Assembly: GCA_003243455.1 (NCBI GenBank)
Contig: QFQS01000003.1
Span: 642,353 to 706,352, forward strand
Direction: 5' to 3'
DNA length: 64,000 nt
From: Cereibacter sphaeroides
GTDB lineage: Bacteria; Pseudomonadota; Alphaproteobacteria; Rhodobacterales; Rhodobacteraceae
Position 1 is the stretch's first letter; each line of letters starts with the position of its first letter. The notes below the pieces were generated by a model. That model saw only the letters and a program-made list of their open reading frames with translations. It searched no databases and was not told the origin of the DNA. Positions 32,053-40,445 of this stretch are shown here, one piece after another. The position numbers and the translations under genes are program-made.

Positions 32053-32993
32053 GGCGCGGCCTCCGGGGAACGGGCGTCATTGGTCCAGGTCGAGCCATTG
32101 GCCATGCGGTAGGTGACGACATCGTCGCCCGCATCGATGACCTCGCCCGGGATGAGATCGGGGATGAAGAGGTGGCGGCCGCAGGCGGCGCGCTGCCCGG
32201 CAGACGACAGCATCCGGTCGTGGCGCGCACAGTGCCAACCACCGTCGACCGGCGTCGCATGCAGGCAGGACCGGCAGGTCACCGAGGCCCCACCGCCGTC
32301 ATGGCAGACCGCATGGTGATCGCAGAACCGGCATTCGAACCAGGCCGGGTCCTCGCTGATCCGCGCGGGCGGATGCTGGGCGAAGATGATGCGCCCAGCC
32401 TTTTCCAAGAGGCGCTCGGCCATGGCGCGGTCGGCCTCGATGCGCTCGACATGCAGCGCGTCGGTGTCCTTGCAGACCGCGACGTAGAGGGCGCGCGTGA
32501 TGCCCGTCAGGTGCATGTAGATCTGCATCTGCGCGGCGTGCTGGGGCTTGGCCAGAACGACACCCTTGGCGGTCAACTCCTTGAAGCTCTTGACCGAGTG
32601 AGTCTTGAACTCCAGCACATGCCAGGTCTTGGGCGCCTCCAGGAGCCCGAGGGCCACGCCGTCGAGCGAGCCGCCGAAATGGCCGCCATGGGCTTCGACC
32701 CGGAACTGGCGGCCGGTCTCGGGATCGACCTCGAGCAACCTCGCTCCGGTGGCGCGCAGGTTGCGCACGAGCCGGTCCTCTTCCAGCTGACCCGTCTCGA
32801 AAAGGCGCAGCAGGCGGCCGGAATGGCGCGCGGGCGTGACCCAGCGGAAATCATACCAGAGCGCCCGGGCGCAGGATTTGCCGATGATCGACGCCCCGAG
32901 GTGATCGCGGAAACCATCGCCCTGGCGCGCCTCATAGTCGGCATAGATCGCCGTCAGCGTCGGCGTGGGGGCTTCGGGAAGTTCTGCCATCAC
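32046..32993 (-). CDS. PD-(D/E)XK nuclease, RecB/Cas4-like
   Basis: 315 residues. The nuclease core has HFGGSLDGVAL (Asp) and WHVLEFKTH (E-x-K), followed by the QMQIYMHLTGI helix (QxxxY motif of RecB-type nucleases). The C-terminal part carries many Cys/His residues (CRFCDHHAVC, TCRSCLHA, WHCARHD), suggesting a metal cluster as in Cas4/AddB, or a zinc site. It lies between the helicase and the single-strand annealing genes, so an end-resection role in recombination is likely. Confidence 0.9.
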   Translation of the reverse strand: MMAELPEAPTPTLTAIYADYEARQGDGFRDHLGASIIGKSCARALWYDFRWVTPARHSGRLLRLFETGQLEEDRLVRNLRATGARLLEVDPETGRQFRVEAHGGHFGGSLDGVALGLLEAPKTWHVLEFKTHSVKSFKELTAKGVVLAKPQHAAQMQIYMHLTGITRALYVAVCKDTDALHVERIEADRAMAERLLEKAGRIIFAQHPPARISEDPAWFECRFCDHHAVCHDGGGASVTCRSCLHATPVDGGWHCARHDRMLSSAGQRAACGRHLFIPDLIPGEVIDAGDDVVTYRMANGSTWTNDARSPEAAPC

Positions 32994-33352
32994 AGACCCT
33001 CCCGTTCACTGCGGGCCTGGGCTTCGGCCAGAATGCCATCCCAGGTTTCGGGGTCATGGCGTTCGCGCAGGATGCCGATCAGCGCGTCCTTGAGCTTTTC
33101 GCGGCGACGGCGGCCGGTGCCTTGGGCCAAGAGTTCCGCGCGCTCGCGGCACAGGTGGCGGAGCGCCGTGCGGGCCCGGTGGAACCAGTCCGGATCGATC
33201 GGCTTCTGGCCCCGCTGGCGGGCAAGATCGGCCGTCGCGATCTGCGTGCGGATCTTGGCGATGGCATCGTCGAGCTCGATCAATCGGCGCTGATCATCAG
33301 GCAAGCCGGGGCTGGTCGCAGCAGCAGGGGCCGCGTTGGTCATGTCAGTCAT
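32990..33352 (-). CDS. Helical hypothetical phage protein
   Basis: 120 residues, rich in Arg and Glu, with a long helix DLARQRGQKPIDPDWFHRAR and a C-terminal DPETWDGILAEAQAR. The stop overlaps the nuclease gene start by 4 bases, so it belongs to the recombination operon. It is probably a small accessory or regulator. No family recognised. Confidence 0.68.
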   Translation of the reverse strand: MTDMTNAAPAAATSPGLPDDQRRLIELDDAIAKIRTQIATADLARQRGQKPIDPDWFHRARTALRHLCRERAELLAQGTGRRRREKLKDALIGILRERHDPETWDGILAEAQARSEREGL

Positions 33353-33416
33353 GGGAGTATCCTCAGATGGGGTTGCGCGCTGCCCCGTCAGTCAGGGCGC
33401 AGGGCAGCGCGAAGGC

Positions 33417-33917
33417 TCAGCCTTTCTTGTTCCAGGGCGCGGAGGCCATTTTCGGCGGCACCGAAGAGCTGGCCGGATCGGGCGCGGGCTTGGCCGGACG
33501 GGTGGCGGGGGCCGAACCGCGCTCGGGCGGCAGGTAGGCAATCGCGTTGCTCTCGCCGTAGCCGTTCTTCGGCGGCCGGATCTTCACCTGGATCGTCATC
33601 GGGATCAGGTGCAGCTCCTCGCTGTCGCTGACATGCATCCGGCCCGTAGCGTGGCAGATCGCCGAGAGCGTGCGCTGCGCAATCTCCACCGTGGTCGGGT
33701 TCGGGTTCACCAGGTTCAGCTGGTCGAAGATCTTCCGCCCCTTGTGCTCCCCCTCGAGGATGTCGAGCATCAGCCAGAGGAACTGACCCATGCCGTTCTT
33801 GGTGACGCGCATCTCGCTCTCGACGATCTGGGCGCGGTATTTGCCTGCGGGCAGCAGCTCGTAGGCGGTGGTGGGCTCGACGCTGGTGGCGTCGAAGGAC
33901 GTGTCGAAACGTGCCAT
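33417..33917 (-). CDS. DUF669 family protein, ssDNA-binding-like
   Basis: 166 residues. The DUF669 pattern: YELLPAGKYRAQIVESEMRV, GQFLWLMLDILEGEHKGRKI, AQRTLSAICHATG. Members accompany phage annealing and helicase genes and are believed to be single-strand-binding-like OB-fold proteins. The disordered Pro/Ala C-terminus ends in WNKKG; ssDNA-binding proteins often end in an acidic tail, which is not present here. It lies 19 bases after the Sak4-like gene. Confidence 0.85.
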   Translation of the reverse strand: MARFDTSFDATSVEPTTAYELLPAGKYRAQIVESEMRVTKNGMGQFLWLMLDILEGEHKGRKIFDQLNLVNPNPTTVEIAQRTLSAICHATGRMHVSDSEELHLIPMTIQVKIRPPKNGYGESNAIAYLPPERGSAPATRPAKPAPDPASSSVPPKMASAPWNKKG

Positions 33918-33936
33918 GGTCTTGTCCTTGTTCAGT

Positions 33937-34683
33937 TCATTGGGATTGGGGCATGGCCGCGAGGAACTCCGACCACATCAGCGGCAGGGTGTCCGGCAGG
34001 CCGTAACGGTTCTTGGCGAGGAAGGCGGGGCGCTCTTCGGTGTGCATGACACGCGCACCGGACCCGAGCGCCCGGGTCACCTTCTTGTTGAAGCCGACAT
34101 CGGATTTCGCGACCGAGATCTGATAGTTAGCGAAGAGCACCACGTCCGAATGCTCTTGCAGCAGCGCCGAAGCGCGGGTCTGCAGCTTGATCACATAGCG
34201 GTCGTAGGGCTCGTGCTCGGGGCTGTCGAAGCGCTTGATGTCGGTATGGGCGATCTGGATGACCACCATGCCCTTGCGGTCGCGCAGCGCGTTGAGCCGG
34301 TCGAGATATTCGCGCCAGATGGTCAGCGCCTCGGCATAGCCTTTCCCGAACCCCGGCGCCTCGATCGAGGCCCAGCCGTTGCGCTTGCAGGCTTCGGCCC
34401 AGATCAGCGGCTCCAGCCAGTCGACGCTGTCGACGACCACCGTGCCAAAGTCGTGGTCCTCGTTCAGCAGCGCATCAAGCGCCTCGGCCACCTCCGCATA
34501 GCTGGTCGCGAGCGGGAAATGCGGGACCTGCAGCTTGCCCAGACCATCCTCGGTCATGAGGAAGACGGGCCGGTCAGCATCGGCCGCGAAGGTGGATTTG
34601 CCCACCCCGGCCACGCCGTGGATCAGGATGCGCGGCGGGGTCAGCACCGAGGTCGTGCGCAGGGACGCGAGCGAAATGGCCAT
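33937..34683 (-). CDS. Sak4-like RecA-fold ATPase (single-strand annealing)
   Basis: 248 residues with RecA-core motifs: ILIHGVAGVGKSTFA (Walker A near residues 22-29), FGTVVVDSVDWLEP (Walker B) and VVIQIAHTDIKRF. This is the phage Sak4 / phage nucleotide-binding family, which promotes single-strand annealing together with an SSB-like partner. Its neighbour is the DUF669 gene, as in many temperate phages. ATG 34683 overlaps the upstream stop. The assignment is by motif and neighbour. Confidence 0.87.
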   Translation of the reverse strand: MAISLASLRTTSVLTPPRILIHGVAGVGKSTFAADADRPVFLMTEDGLGKLQVPHFPLATSYAEVAEALDALLNEDHDFGTVVVDSVDWLEPLIWAEACKRNGWASIEAPGFGKGYAEALTIWREYLDRLNALRDRKGMVVIQIAHTDIKRFDSPEHEPYDRYVIKLQTRASALLQEHSDVVLFANYQISVAKSDVGFNKKVTRALGSGARVMHTEERPAFLAKNRYGLPDTLPLMWSEFLAAMPQSQ

Positions 34684-35168
34684 CAGCGCACCTCCTCGTT
34701 AAGCACGAGGCGGAACTTCGGCTTGCCGGTGCGGACCGTGCGCGCGGGCTCGAAGCCCTTGCGCCAGCTTTCCGGCAAAGCGCCGTATTTGCGCTCGGAC
34801 ACCGACAGCTTGGTCTCGATGAACTCCGCCGGGTCCTCACCCGCCGATGCGATGTTCTCGGCAATCTGCGCCAGCAACGCCTGATCCCAGTCGATGCGCT
34901 TGGGCAGTTCGGCGATCACGGTGACGCCGTCATCCTCGAACCGGATCGTGCCGGTGTCCTTGCCCGCCTCCTGGCGGGTGTCCTGGGCGCGGTCCGCGTA
35001 TTTGAGCGAGATGGCGCCGTCGAGCCAGTCCGCGACCGACTTCGCCTGCGTCAGCTGCTCGTCCGCCGCGCCTTTCAGCAGCGCGAGCTGATCAGCGGGC
35101 AGCGCCGCGATCTGGCCCACCGGCATGCGGTGGATATCGGCCAGGGTGATGTGGTTGGAGATCGTCAT
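34683..35168 (-). CDS. Hypothetical early phage protein
   Basis: 161 residues from ATG 35168. N-terminal helices (ITLADIHRMPVGQIAALPAD, then LKGAADEQLTQAKSVADWLD) and a C-terminal region RKYGALPESWRKGFEPARTV. It is coupled to the Sak4-like gene by a TGATG junction. Similar proteins accompany Sak4/DUF669 pairs in alphaproteobacterial prophages; the role is not known. Confidence 0.72.
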   Translation of the reverse strand: MTISNHITLADIHRMPVGQIAALPADQLALLKGAADEQLTQAKSVADWLDGAISLKYADRAQDTRQEAGKDTGTIRFEDDGVTVIAELPKRIDWDQALLAQIAENIASAGEDPAEFIETKLSVSERKYGALPESWRKGFEPARTVRTGKPKFRLVLNEEVR

Positions 35169-35179
35169 GTTCCGCCCCC

Positions 35180-35389
35180 TCACGCCGACATCGGGCGATG
35201 GGGTTCGTGATCCACGCCGCGGATCTGTTCGGCCTCGAAGGCCTCGACATCCTCGAGCCGGTAGATTACCCGGCCGCCGAGCTTGATGAATTTCGGGCCT
35301 TCGCCCGTCCAGCGCCAGCGCTCCAGCGTGCGGTGCGAAATGTTCCAGCGAGCCGCCAGCTCGATCTGGGAAAGGTGCCTGGTCGCCAT
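35180..35389 (-). CDS. AlpA/MerR-like excisionase-type regulator
   Basis: 69 residues from ATG 35389, which has AAGGAGG seven bases upstream. A winged helix-turn-helix: LSQIELAARWNISHRTLERW, then RWTGEGPKFIKLGGRVIYR and a VEAFEAEQ end. This is the common DNA-binding excisionase / AlpA family form. As first gene of the early operon it may control early transcription or assist excision. Confidence 0.85.
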   Translation of the reverse strand: MATRHLSQIELAARWNISHRTLERWRWTGEGPKFIKLGGRVIYRLEDVEAFEAEQIRGVDHEPHRPMSA

Positions 35390-35511
35390 GTGAACCTCCT
35401 TGGGATTTCTGCGAACACTTGCGGGTTCAACATGGCGGAGGGGGCGGGAGGCGCCGGGGAGGCAGCCGGAAGGCAAACAGGGAGTCGGAAAGATCTTCGC
35501 GTCGAAACTAA

Positions 35512-35539
35512 AAAAGGCCGCCCCGAAGGACGGCCTTTT
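35512..35539 (-). terminator. Rho-independent terminator after the SEC-C gene
   Basis: Arms AAAAGGCCG and CGGCCTTTT pair perfectly around a 10-base loop; on the minus strand a run of T follows. It lies immediately after the SEC-C gene stop, separating it from the early operon. The A-tract on the other side makes it usable in both directions. Confidence 0.8.
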
Positions 35540-35541
35540 GG

Positions 35542-36705
35542 TCAAGCGTGGAACGATCTTATTGACCGCGGCAATCGAAAATCCACATCCAAGCGAACAG
35601 GCATTGAGGGAACGCTGCCCATTGGATCGATGCCGTCGGCCGCAAGGTGGTCAAGACGTTCTTTCTGTTTTTCATCCAATGCCCCGAACCAATCCGGATT
35701 GAAGAAAACATTCTCAACATGCTTCATCACAAACTGAAGGCATGCCGAGGCTCGTGTCTCGTCCGCCAGTTCTTCGAGCTGATCTGCGATGACCTTTCCG
35801 GGCGCATCGTCGATATTCCGCCAGGAAATGCAGATCATTGCGCTGGACTCACCCGCAAATGAAGAAACAAAAACCTGCTCGAGAAGCTCGTCTACGTATC
35901 CTTTTTGAAGTTCTGCGCCGTGGAGGTCGGTAAACGGCGACCACGCGCCTGCAAACATGAACGGAATAGGCGCCGCAAATTCAAAGATCAGAGAACTAAG
36001 AGCATCTGTCCGGGCGGCCACCAATGCTGCGGTTAATGCGTCATGAGTGGCCTTCAGATCGCGTCGAGCAGCTTCGTTGCCCGTGTCTATGTCATCAAGC
36101 ATCATCTGAAGCATGAACTGGTCGAAAGGTTGCAGCCCCTTATCGGCGCCCCTCAACGTTTCGCGCAAGTGAGAGCCAGCATCTTTCCCATAGAGTTCTC
36201 GGCTCATAGTCCGATAAGCAACGGCAAGGCACTGGTCGGGACGTCCGGTAAAGACTTCATTCTCGATGCAAGAAAAAATCTCCCGATCATGTTTGCTGCA
36301 AAAACCATGGAAAACCGACGCGTCCTTGATGCCAATCCTCTTCACAGATAATTTGCCGCCATTTTTATTCATATCAGGAATGCTGGCACCGTACTGCAGC
36401 ACATGTCCGTTCTTGGCGATCTTGGCGAGATTCGGGCCCCGAGAAACAGTGTGTGCTTTGATTACGCCGCCTTCGCAATCTCCCAAGCCCACGTCCCGTG
36501 CGCAGCATTTCTTTTGGGAAAACGCCTTGCGATTTACATCGACCGCAGCCCAAGGATTTTCTTTTGGCTGACCATCACGATCAAGGTGGCACTTCTTATA
36601 CTTCTTGCCAGAGCCACACCAACACGGGGCGTTTCTCTCTCGGCCTTTCATTGTGCGGCTATCATGGGATCGGGACATGCCTTCATCTGTTGGGGTAATT
36701 GTCAT
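35542..36705 (-). CDS. SEC-C zinc-motif protein of unknown function
   Basis: 387 residues from ATG 36705 (ATG 36651 is also possible). Near the N-terminus APCWCGSGKKYKKCH is the SEC-C zinc motif, as at the end of SecA. A second Cys/His set follows (KKCCARDVGLGDCEGGVIKAH and FHGFCSKHD), reminiscent of a treble-clef or HNH arrangement. The C-terminal half is helical. The DNA is visibly AT-richer than the flanking phage genes, and the gene has its own terminator: a passenger, perhaps a defence or exclusion gene. Function unknown. Confidence 0.7.
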   Translation of the reverse strand: MTITPTDEGMSRSHDSRTMKGRERNAPCWCGSGKKYKKCHLDRDGQPKENPWAAVDVNRKAFSQKKCCARDVGLGDCEGGVIKAHTVSRGPNLAKIAKNGHVLQYGASIPDMNKNGGKLSVKRIGIKDASVFHGFCSKHDREIFSCIENEVFTGRPDQCLAVAYRTMSRELYGKDAGSHLRETLRGADKGLQPFDQFMLQMMLDDIDTGNEAARRDLKATHDALTAALVAARTDALSSLIFEFAAPIPFMFAGAWSPFTDLHGAELQKGYVDELLEQVFVSSFAGESSAMICISWRNIDDAPGKVIADQLEELADETRASACLQFVMKHVENVFFNPDWFGALDEKQKERLDHLAADGIDPMGSVPSMPVRLDVDFRLPRSIRSFHA

Positions 36706-36865
36706 CGGGCCATCTGCTCAGGTTGCAAAGATTGCTGCAAGGCGTGGCAGTAGGCAAGCCAGGCTTGAAATGATCATCGCGTTACGGCTCATGGTTGCGC
36801 GCGGCTCTACTGGGTCATGAATTGGTCCACCAAGGATTACGTCCAACAGCCTGAAAAAGCTGTTT

Positions 36866-37795
36866 TCAAGCTTCAATCCAGCAATTCCCATCGTCGAATT
36901 TGATGAAGGCCTGCCAATCCTCGCGTCGGCCGAAGGCTTTCTTGAGCGAGTTCACCTGTCCGCCATAGCCTGCCTCTTCGAGCACGGCGGCCACCCGCAG
37001 AACCGGTGATCCGGACCAGTAGGCGGCGAACAGAATCTGGAGAAGTAGCCGCTGTTTGTCGCCGCCGAAGGTAAGGGTCTTGTCACCATGCCAAACGAGT
37101 CCGCAGTCATCCGAATGATCGATCGGGAAACGACGCTGCACTTGTCCGGGGAACACCCGAGCCCCGAGGACTTGGGGCGAGATCGCGAGCTTCGCCGGAT
37201 CACCCGCAACATCCGCCACGTTGATGATGTGGTTGCGTTTCTGGGCGGTCGCCGGGATACGCTCGCCGGGTGTGGAGGTCAGGATGATGCGGATTTCCTG
37301 CGGCGGCTTGCGCCCGATCAGCGCCTCGAGCTGCGCCCAGACCCCCGGATCGCCAAGCCGCCGGGCAAACCAAATGGGCACAGGGGCCTTCGCTCCGACG
37401 AGCTTGATGGTTCCCACCTCCCAGACGAGATCCGTGACCAAGGGAGTCGGGCGCGAAGGCCTGGCGCGCTCGAACGCCACCAGCATCTTGGCAAGGGCCA
37501 GACCGTAGTCGACCCTGCACGCCGCGATGTCCTCATGGGCGACCTTGATCCAACGGCCGGCGCTGTCGTGATAGCCGAATGATTTCAGCTCGGCCGACCA
37601 GGTGGCCTCAAGCGGTTCATCCTCATAGTCGTCCATCCCGGCGACGACCGGAACATGCCCGCTCGGCACGAGCAGCTTGGCGGCGATCAAAGCGTCGGTC
37701 GCGCTGCGCGAAACCTGGTGCAACGCCGATGCCTGGAGCGACATGCTGCGGGCTTCCATGGCCCGCAGCAGAAGGTCGATCATACGCTTACTCAA
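36866..37795 (-). CDS. Unknown protein with winged-helix-like C-terminus (operon partner 2)
   Basis: 309 residues, no family recognised. The N-terminal part is helical (SKRMIDLLLRAMEARSMSLQ); the middle has a beta-rich block LVWEVGTIKLVGAKAPVPIW and IRIILTSTPGERIP. The last 70 residues resemble a winged-helix unit (LLLQILFAAYWSGSPVLRVA, then NSLKKAFGRREDWQAFIKF). It overlaps the upstream 408-residue gene by 8 bases, so both make one operon controlled from 39.1 kb. Possibly a DNA- or signal-binding partner; inference only. Confidence 0.65.
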   Translation of the reverse strand: MSKRMIDLLLRAMEARSMSLQASALHQVSRSATDALIAAKLLVPSGHVPVVAGMDDYEDEPLEATWSAELKSFGYHDSAGRWIKVAHEDIAACRVDYGLALAKMLVAFERARPSRPTPLVTDLVWEVGTIKLVGAKAPVPIWFARRLGDPGVWAQLEALIGRKPPQEIRIILTSTPGERIPATAQKRNHIINVADVAGDPAKLAISPQVLGARVFPGQVQRRFPIDHSDDCGLVWHGDKTLTFGGDKQRLLLQILFAAYWSGSPVLRVAAVLEEAGYGGQVNSLKKAFGRREDWQAFIKFDDGNCWIEA

Positions 37796-39014
37796 GGACG
37801 TCGCCTTCGTCGTTGTCGTCTTTCAGGATGCCCCAGAGCCGCAAATACTTCTCGCCGATCAGGCGCTCTTGCGGGGTCATGTCCTTCAGATTGCAGCCAT
37901 GGGGCATGGTCACGGTCAGCGACAGCGACTTGCCCCGCCCGCCATCGGGGCCCGGGTGGAACTTGATGGTGAAGCGGGCACGGGTGACCACCCATTCCGC
38001 GACGTCGCCGACACCACCCAAGACACGCGCGCCGCCGCCGATGTCGAGGCCGATCCGATGTTCCGCCATCTGCCAGATCGTCCTGTCGGCACCCGACATG
38101 GATTCGAGCGTGATGCGCTCCTTCGCATCGCCCAGATCCATCAGGCGCAGTTCCTTGACGGTCACGCCGGCAATCCCGTCGGCCGGGTCAGTCGGGAAGT
38201 CGAACGGCCGCAGCAGCATGCTGAGATCGTATTCGCGCAGCGGCAGCGACTGCTCTTCATCAAGGGTGATGCCCAGCAGGTCGCGCGCCATGTACCGGGT
38301 CAGGTCGATCCGGTCTTCGCGCGTCTTGGCCACGACCTCGATCACGCCGGTCGCAGCCTCGTAGGTCAGCGCCGCCTCGAAGACCGGCTTCACGATCCGA
38401 CGCGACAGGGTGCTGTTGGCGTCGAAGCCCAGCGTGTCCTCGGGGCGGCCCTCGCGATAGACAGCGACCTGGACCAGTTCGCATTCCTCGCCCTCAAGGA
38501 TCACCCGGTGGCGGTCGAAAATGTCGACATGGACGTTGGGCGTTTCAAACCGCGCGCGGATCGAGTACGTAAATGCCGCGAGCGAGACCGGGTCTTTCTT
38601 CACCGCGAGATCGGGATCGACGCCGAACCCGCTCCACGACCGTCCCCGGCGGCGCTCGTCATTGTAGCGCACCTCTTCGGCCAGGCGGAACCGGTCGTTC
38701 TCGTTGAGGAAAACCCAGAGTGAGCGGTTGTTGGCCCCCTCGAGCGCATCGAAAACCGCGCGGTTCACGACGACGTTCTGCAACGCATTCTGGCCGGGCT
38801 CATCCGCCAGCGCCGCCACGCGGGCCGCATCAAGAACGACGCGCTGCTTTTCGTCATCGGACATGGCGTCGACGGCCTTGATCAGCGGCTCCACCACCTC
38901 GGGCTCGGGCTTCGTCCAGTCGATGGGCGCAAGCGAGGTGAACCCGCCAGCAGTGAAGTAATCCTGCAGACGGATCACGGGGGTCTTGCGGAGGAACGCA
39001 GCGATGGCGGTCAT
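37788..39014 (-). CDS. Unknown 408-residue protein (operon partner 1)
   Basis: 408 residues, no recognised family. The N-terminal quarter is acidic and helical (PEVVEPLIKAVDAMSDDEKQ, then RVVLDAARVAALADEPG); the middle is mixed; a C-terminal domain reads ARFTIKFHPGPDGGRGKSLS and TMPHGCNLKDMTPQERLIGE. No transmembrane segment or nuclease motif. It is the first gene of a two-gene operon facing an XRE/ImmA pair across two palindromic operators, so expression is probably repressed in the lysogen and released on a signal. Confidence 0.65.
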   Translation of the reverse strand: MTAIAAFLRKTPVIRLQDYFTAGGFTSLAPIDWTKPEPEVVEPLIKAVDAMSDDEKQRVVLDAARVAALADEPGQNALQNVVVNRAVFDALEGANNRSLWVFLNENDRFRLAEEVRYNDERRRGRSWSGFGVDPDLAVKKDPVSLAAFTYSIRARFETPNVHVDIFDRHRVILEGEECELVQVAVYREGRPEDTLGFDANSTLSRRIVKPVFEAALTYEAATGVIEVVAKTREDRIDLTRYMARDLLGITLDEEQSLPLREYDLSMLLRPFDFPTDPADGIAGVTVKELRLMDLGDAKERITLESMSGADRTIWQMAEHRIGLDIGGGARVLGGVGDVAEWVVTRARFTIKFHPGPDGGRGKSLSLTVTMPHGCNLKDMTPQERLIGEKYLRLWGILKDDNDEGDVLE

Positions 39015-39069
39015 GAGAGCCCTTTCTTTGGCCGGGGAGGAGGCAGAATCGCGAAAATGCGATACGATG

Positions 39070-39091
39070 TTGTTCGATATATATCGAACAA
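39070..39091. promoter_or_regulatory. Operator 1, 22-bp perfect palindrome
   Basis: Arms TTGTTCG and CGAACAA flank ATATATAT, making a perfect 22-bp palindrome in the 160-base gap between the 408-residue gene and the divergent XRE gene. The same arms recur 50 bases away in operator 2. A likely XRE dimer site. Confidence 0.75.
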
Positions 39092-39120
39092 ATCGCCACG
39101 TCTACTTGCGCGGCACAATT

Positions 39121-39140
39121 TTGTTCGGCATAGCGAACAA
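39121..39140. promoter_or_regulatory. Operator 2, palindrome with the same arms
   Basis: TTGTTCG and CGAACAA (8 bp each with the flanking T and A) flank the 6-base spacer GCATAG. The centre is 50 bases from that of operator 1, close to five helical turns, which would suit looping or side-by-side binding. A weak -35-like TTGCGC lies upstream for the XRE gene, so this site could overlap its promoter. Confidence 0.72.
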
Positions 39141-39174
39141 ACGTCCTGCAACCAAGGAAACCAAGGATGATACG

Positions 39175-39495
39175 ATGACCACGTCCCTCGGCGCGAAGAT
39201 CAAGCGCCACCGTCAGGAAAAGGGATATTCCCTGGACAAGCTCGCCGAGCTGACCGACTCCAGCAAGAGCTACCTCTGGGAACTCGAGAACCGCGATACG
39301 CGAAAACCGTCGGGCGAGAAGCTGACCCGCATCGCCCAGGCGCTGGAGGTCACGACCGACTACCTGCTCGATGATAGCGCGGAGCCCAGCGACGAGGTTC
39401 TGAAAGAGGCCTTCTTCCGCAAATTCAGCAAGCTCGACCCCGAAGACCAACAGAAAATCAACCAGATGATCGACATGTGGGGGAAGAAGGATTGA
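39175..39495 (+). CDS. XRE family repressor
   Basis: 106 residues from ATG 39175 (AAGGA upstream). The helix-turn-helix is classic: GAKIKRHRQEKGYSLDKLAE and SSKSYLWELENRD, followed by LTRIAQALEVTTDYLL and a charged helical C-terminus for dimerisation. It should bind the two palindromes upstream and repress itself and the divergent operon. Its end overlaps the ImmA-type peptidase gene, the usual way a repressor and its inactivating peptidase are paired (ImmR/ImmA). Candidate prophage lysogeny or cargo switch. Confidence 0.88.
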   Translation: MTTSLGAKIKRHRQEKGYSLDKLAELTDSSKSYLWELENRDTRKPSGEKLTRIAQALEVTTDYLLDDSAEPSDEVLKEAFFRKFSKLDPEDQQKINQMIDMWGKKD

Positions 39496-40412
39496 GCCTG
39501 CCGACGACGCCGAAGGGGTGGGCTATTCGCCTGACGCAGATCCTGTCCGTGCATCAAGCGGTGCACGGGCTGCCGCGGTTCCCCATCGATGTGGCCGCGC
39601 TCGCGCAGGATTTCTCGCGTCAGGTTTTTCCGGCCGCGCCGATCACCATCGTGAAGGGGCTTGCGCTGTCCAAGGGCGTCGAAGGCATGCTGATGCCGCA
39701 TCCCAGCGGCTCCGGCGAGTGGGGCATTGTCTACAACGAGACCATCCGGTCGCCGGGGCGACGCAACTTCACGCTGGCGCATGAGCTGGGGCACTACCTC
39801 CTGCACCGGCAGGCCAACCCGCGTGGGCTGGAATGCACCGGCCGTAACATGGCCGACTGGGATGAGGCCCGGAACAGGATCGAGGCGGAGGCGAACACAT
39901 TCGCCTCCTACCTGCTGATGCCCCTCGACGATTTCCGTGAGCAGATTAAAGGCCGGATCATCGACATCGACGTGATGACCGAGCTCGCGGAACGCTATGC
40001 CGTATCGCTGACCGCCGCGATCCTGAAATGGATGACCATCACCGACAAGCGCGCGATGATCGTGGTTGGCAAGGAGGGCTTCATCGATTGGGCCTGGTCC
40101 AGTGAACCGCTGTTGAAGTCCGGGGTTTTCTACCGGGCGCGGCAAGAGGTGATCGAATTGCCGCCCGCCTCGCTTGCTGCACAAGAGGTGGACGGGGATG
40201 AAGGGCGCTACGGCTGCCGCCATCCGGGCGGCGTCTGGCCCGGCTCTGAACCGGTCCACGAGATGACGGTGTTCTCGCCCAGCAATGACCAGATGACGAT
40301 CTCGCTTCTGCTCTACCCCGACCGCGCCCCGTCGCGATGGGAGATGGCCGATCTGGAAGAGGAGCCGGTCCTCGACAGCTTCGACAAGTTCATGGACGGC
40401 CGGACGAGATGA
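39477..40412 (+). CDS. ImmA/IrrE family metallopeptidase
   Basis: 311 residues from GTG 39477 (TTG 39492 possible). NFTLAHELGHYLLH gives the HExxH zinc site (H102, E103, H106), and RIEAEANTFASYLLMP supplies the third ligand (E138). The C-terminal half is beta-rich, of unknown role. ImmA of ICEBs1 cleaves the repressor ImmR; by analogy this enzyme would cut the XRE protein encoded just upstream (19-base overlap) and turn on the divergent genes. The signal is unknown. Confidence 0.88.
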   Translation: MGEEGLSLPTTPKGWAIRLTQILSVHQAVHGLPRFPIDVAALAQDFSRQVFPAAPITIVKGLALSKGVEGMLMPHPSGSGEWGIVYNETIRSPGRRNFTLAHELGHYLLHRQANPRGLECTGRNMADWDEARNRIEAEANTFASYLLMPLDDFREQIKGRIIDIDVMTELAERYAVSLTAAILKWMTITDKRAMIVVGKEGFIDWAWSSEPLLKSGVFYRARQEVIELPPASLAAQEVDGDEGRYGCRHPGGVWPGSEPVHEMTVFSPSNDQMTISLLLYPDRAPSRWEMADLEEEPVLDSFDKFMDGRTR

Positions 40413-40445
40413 TTCGCCACGACCGCCCGACCGACAGGTCAGTGC

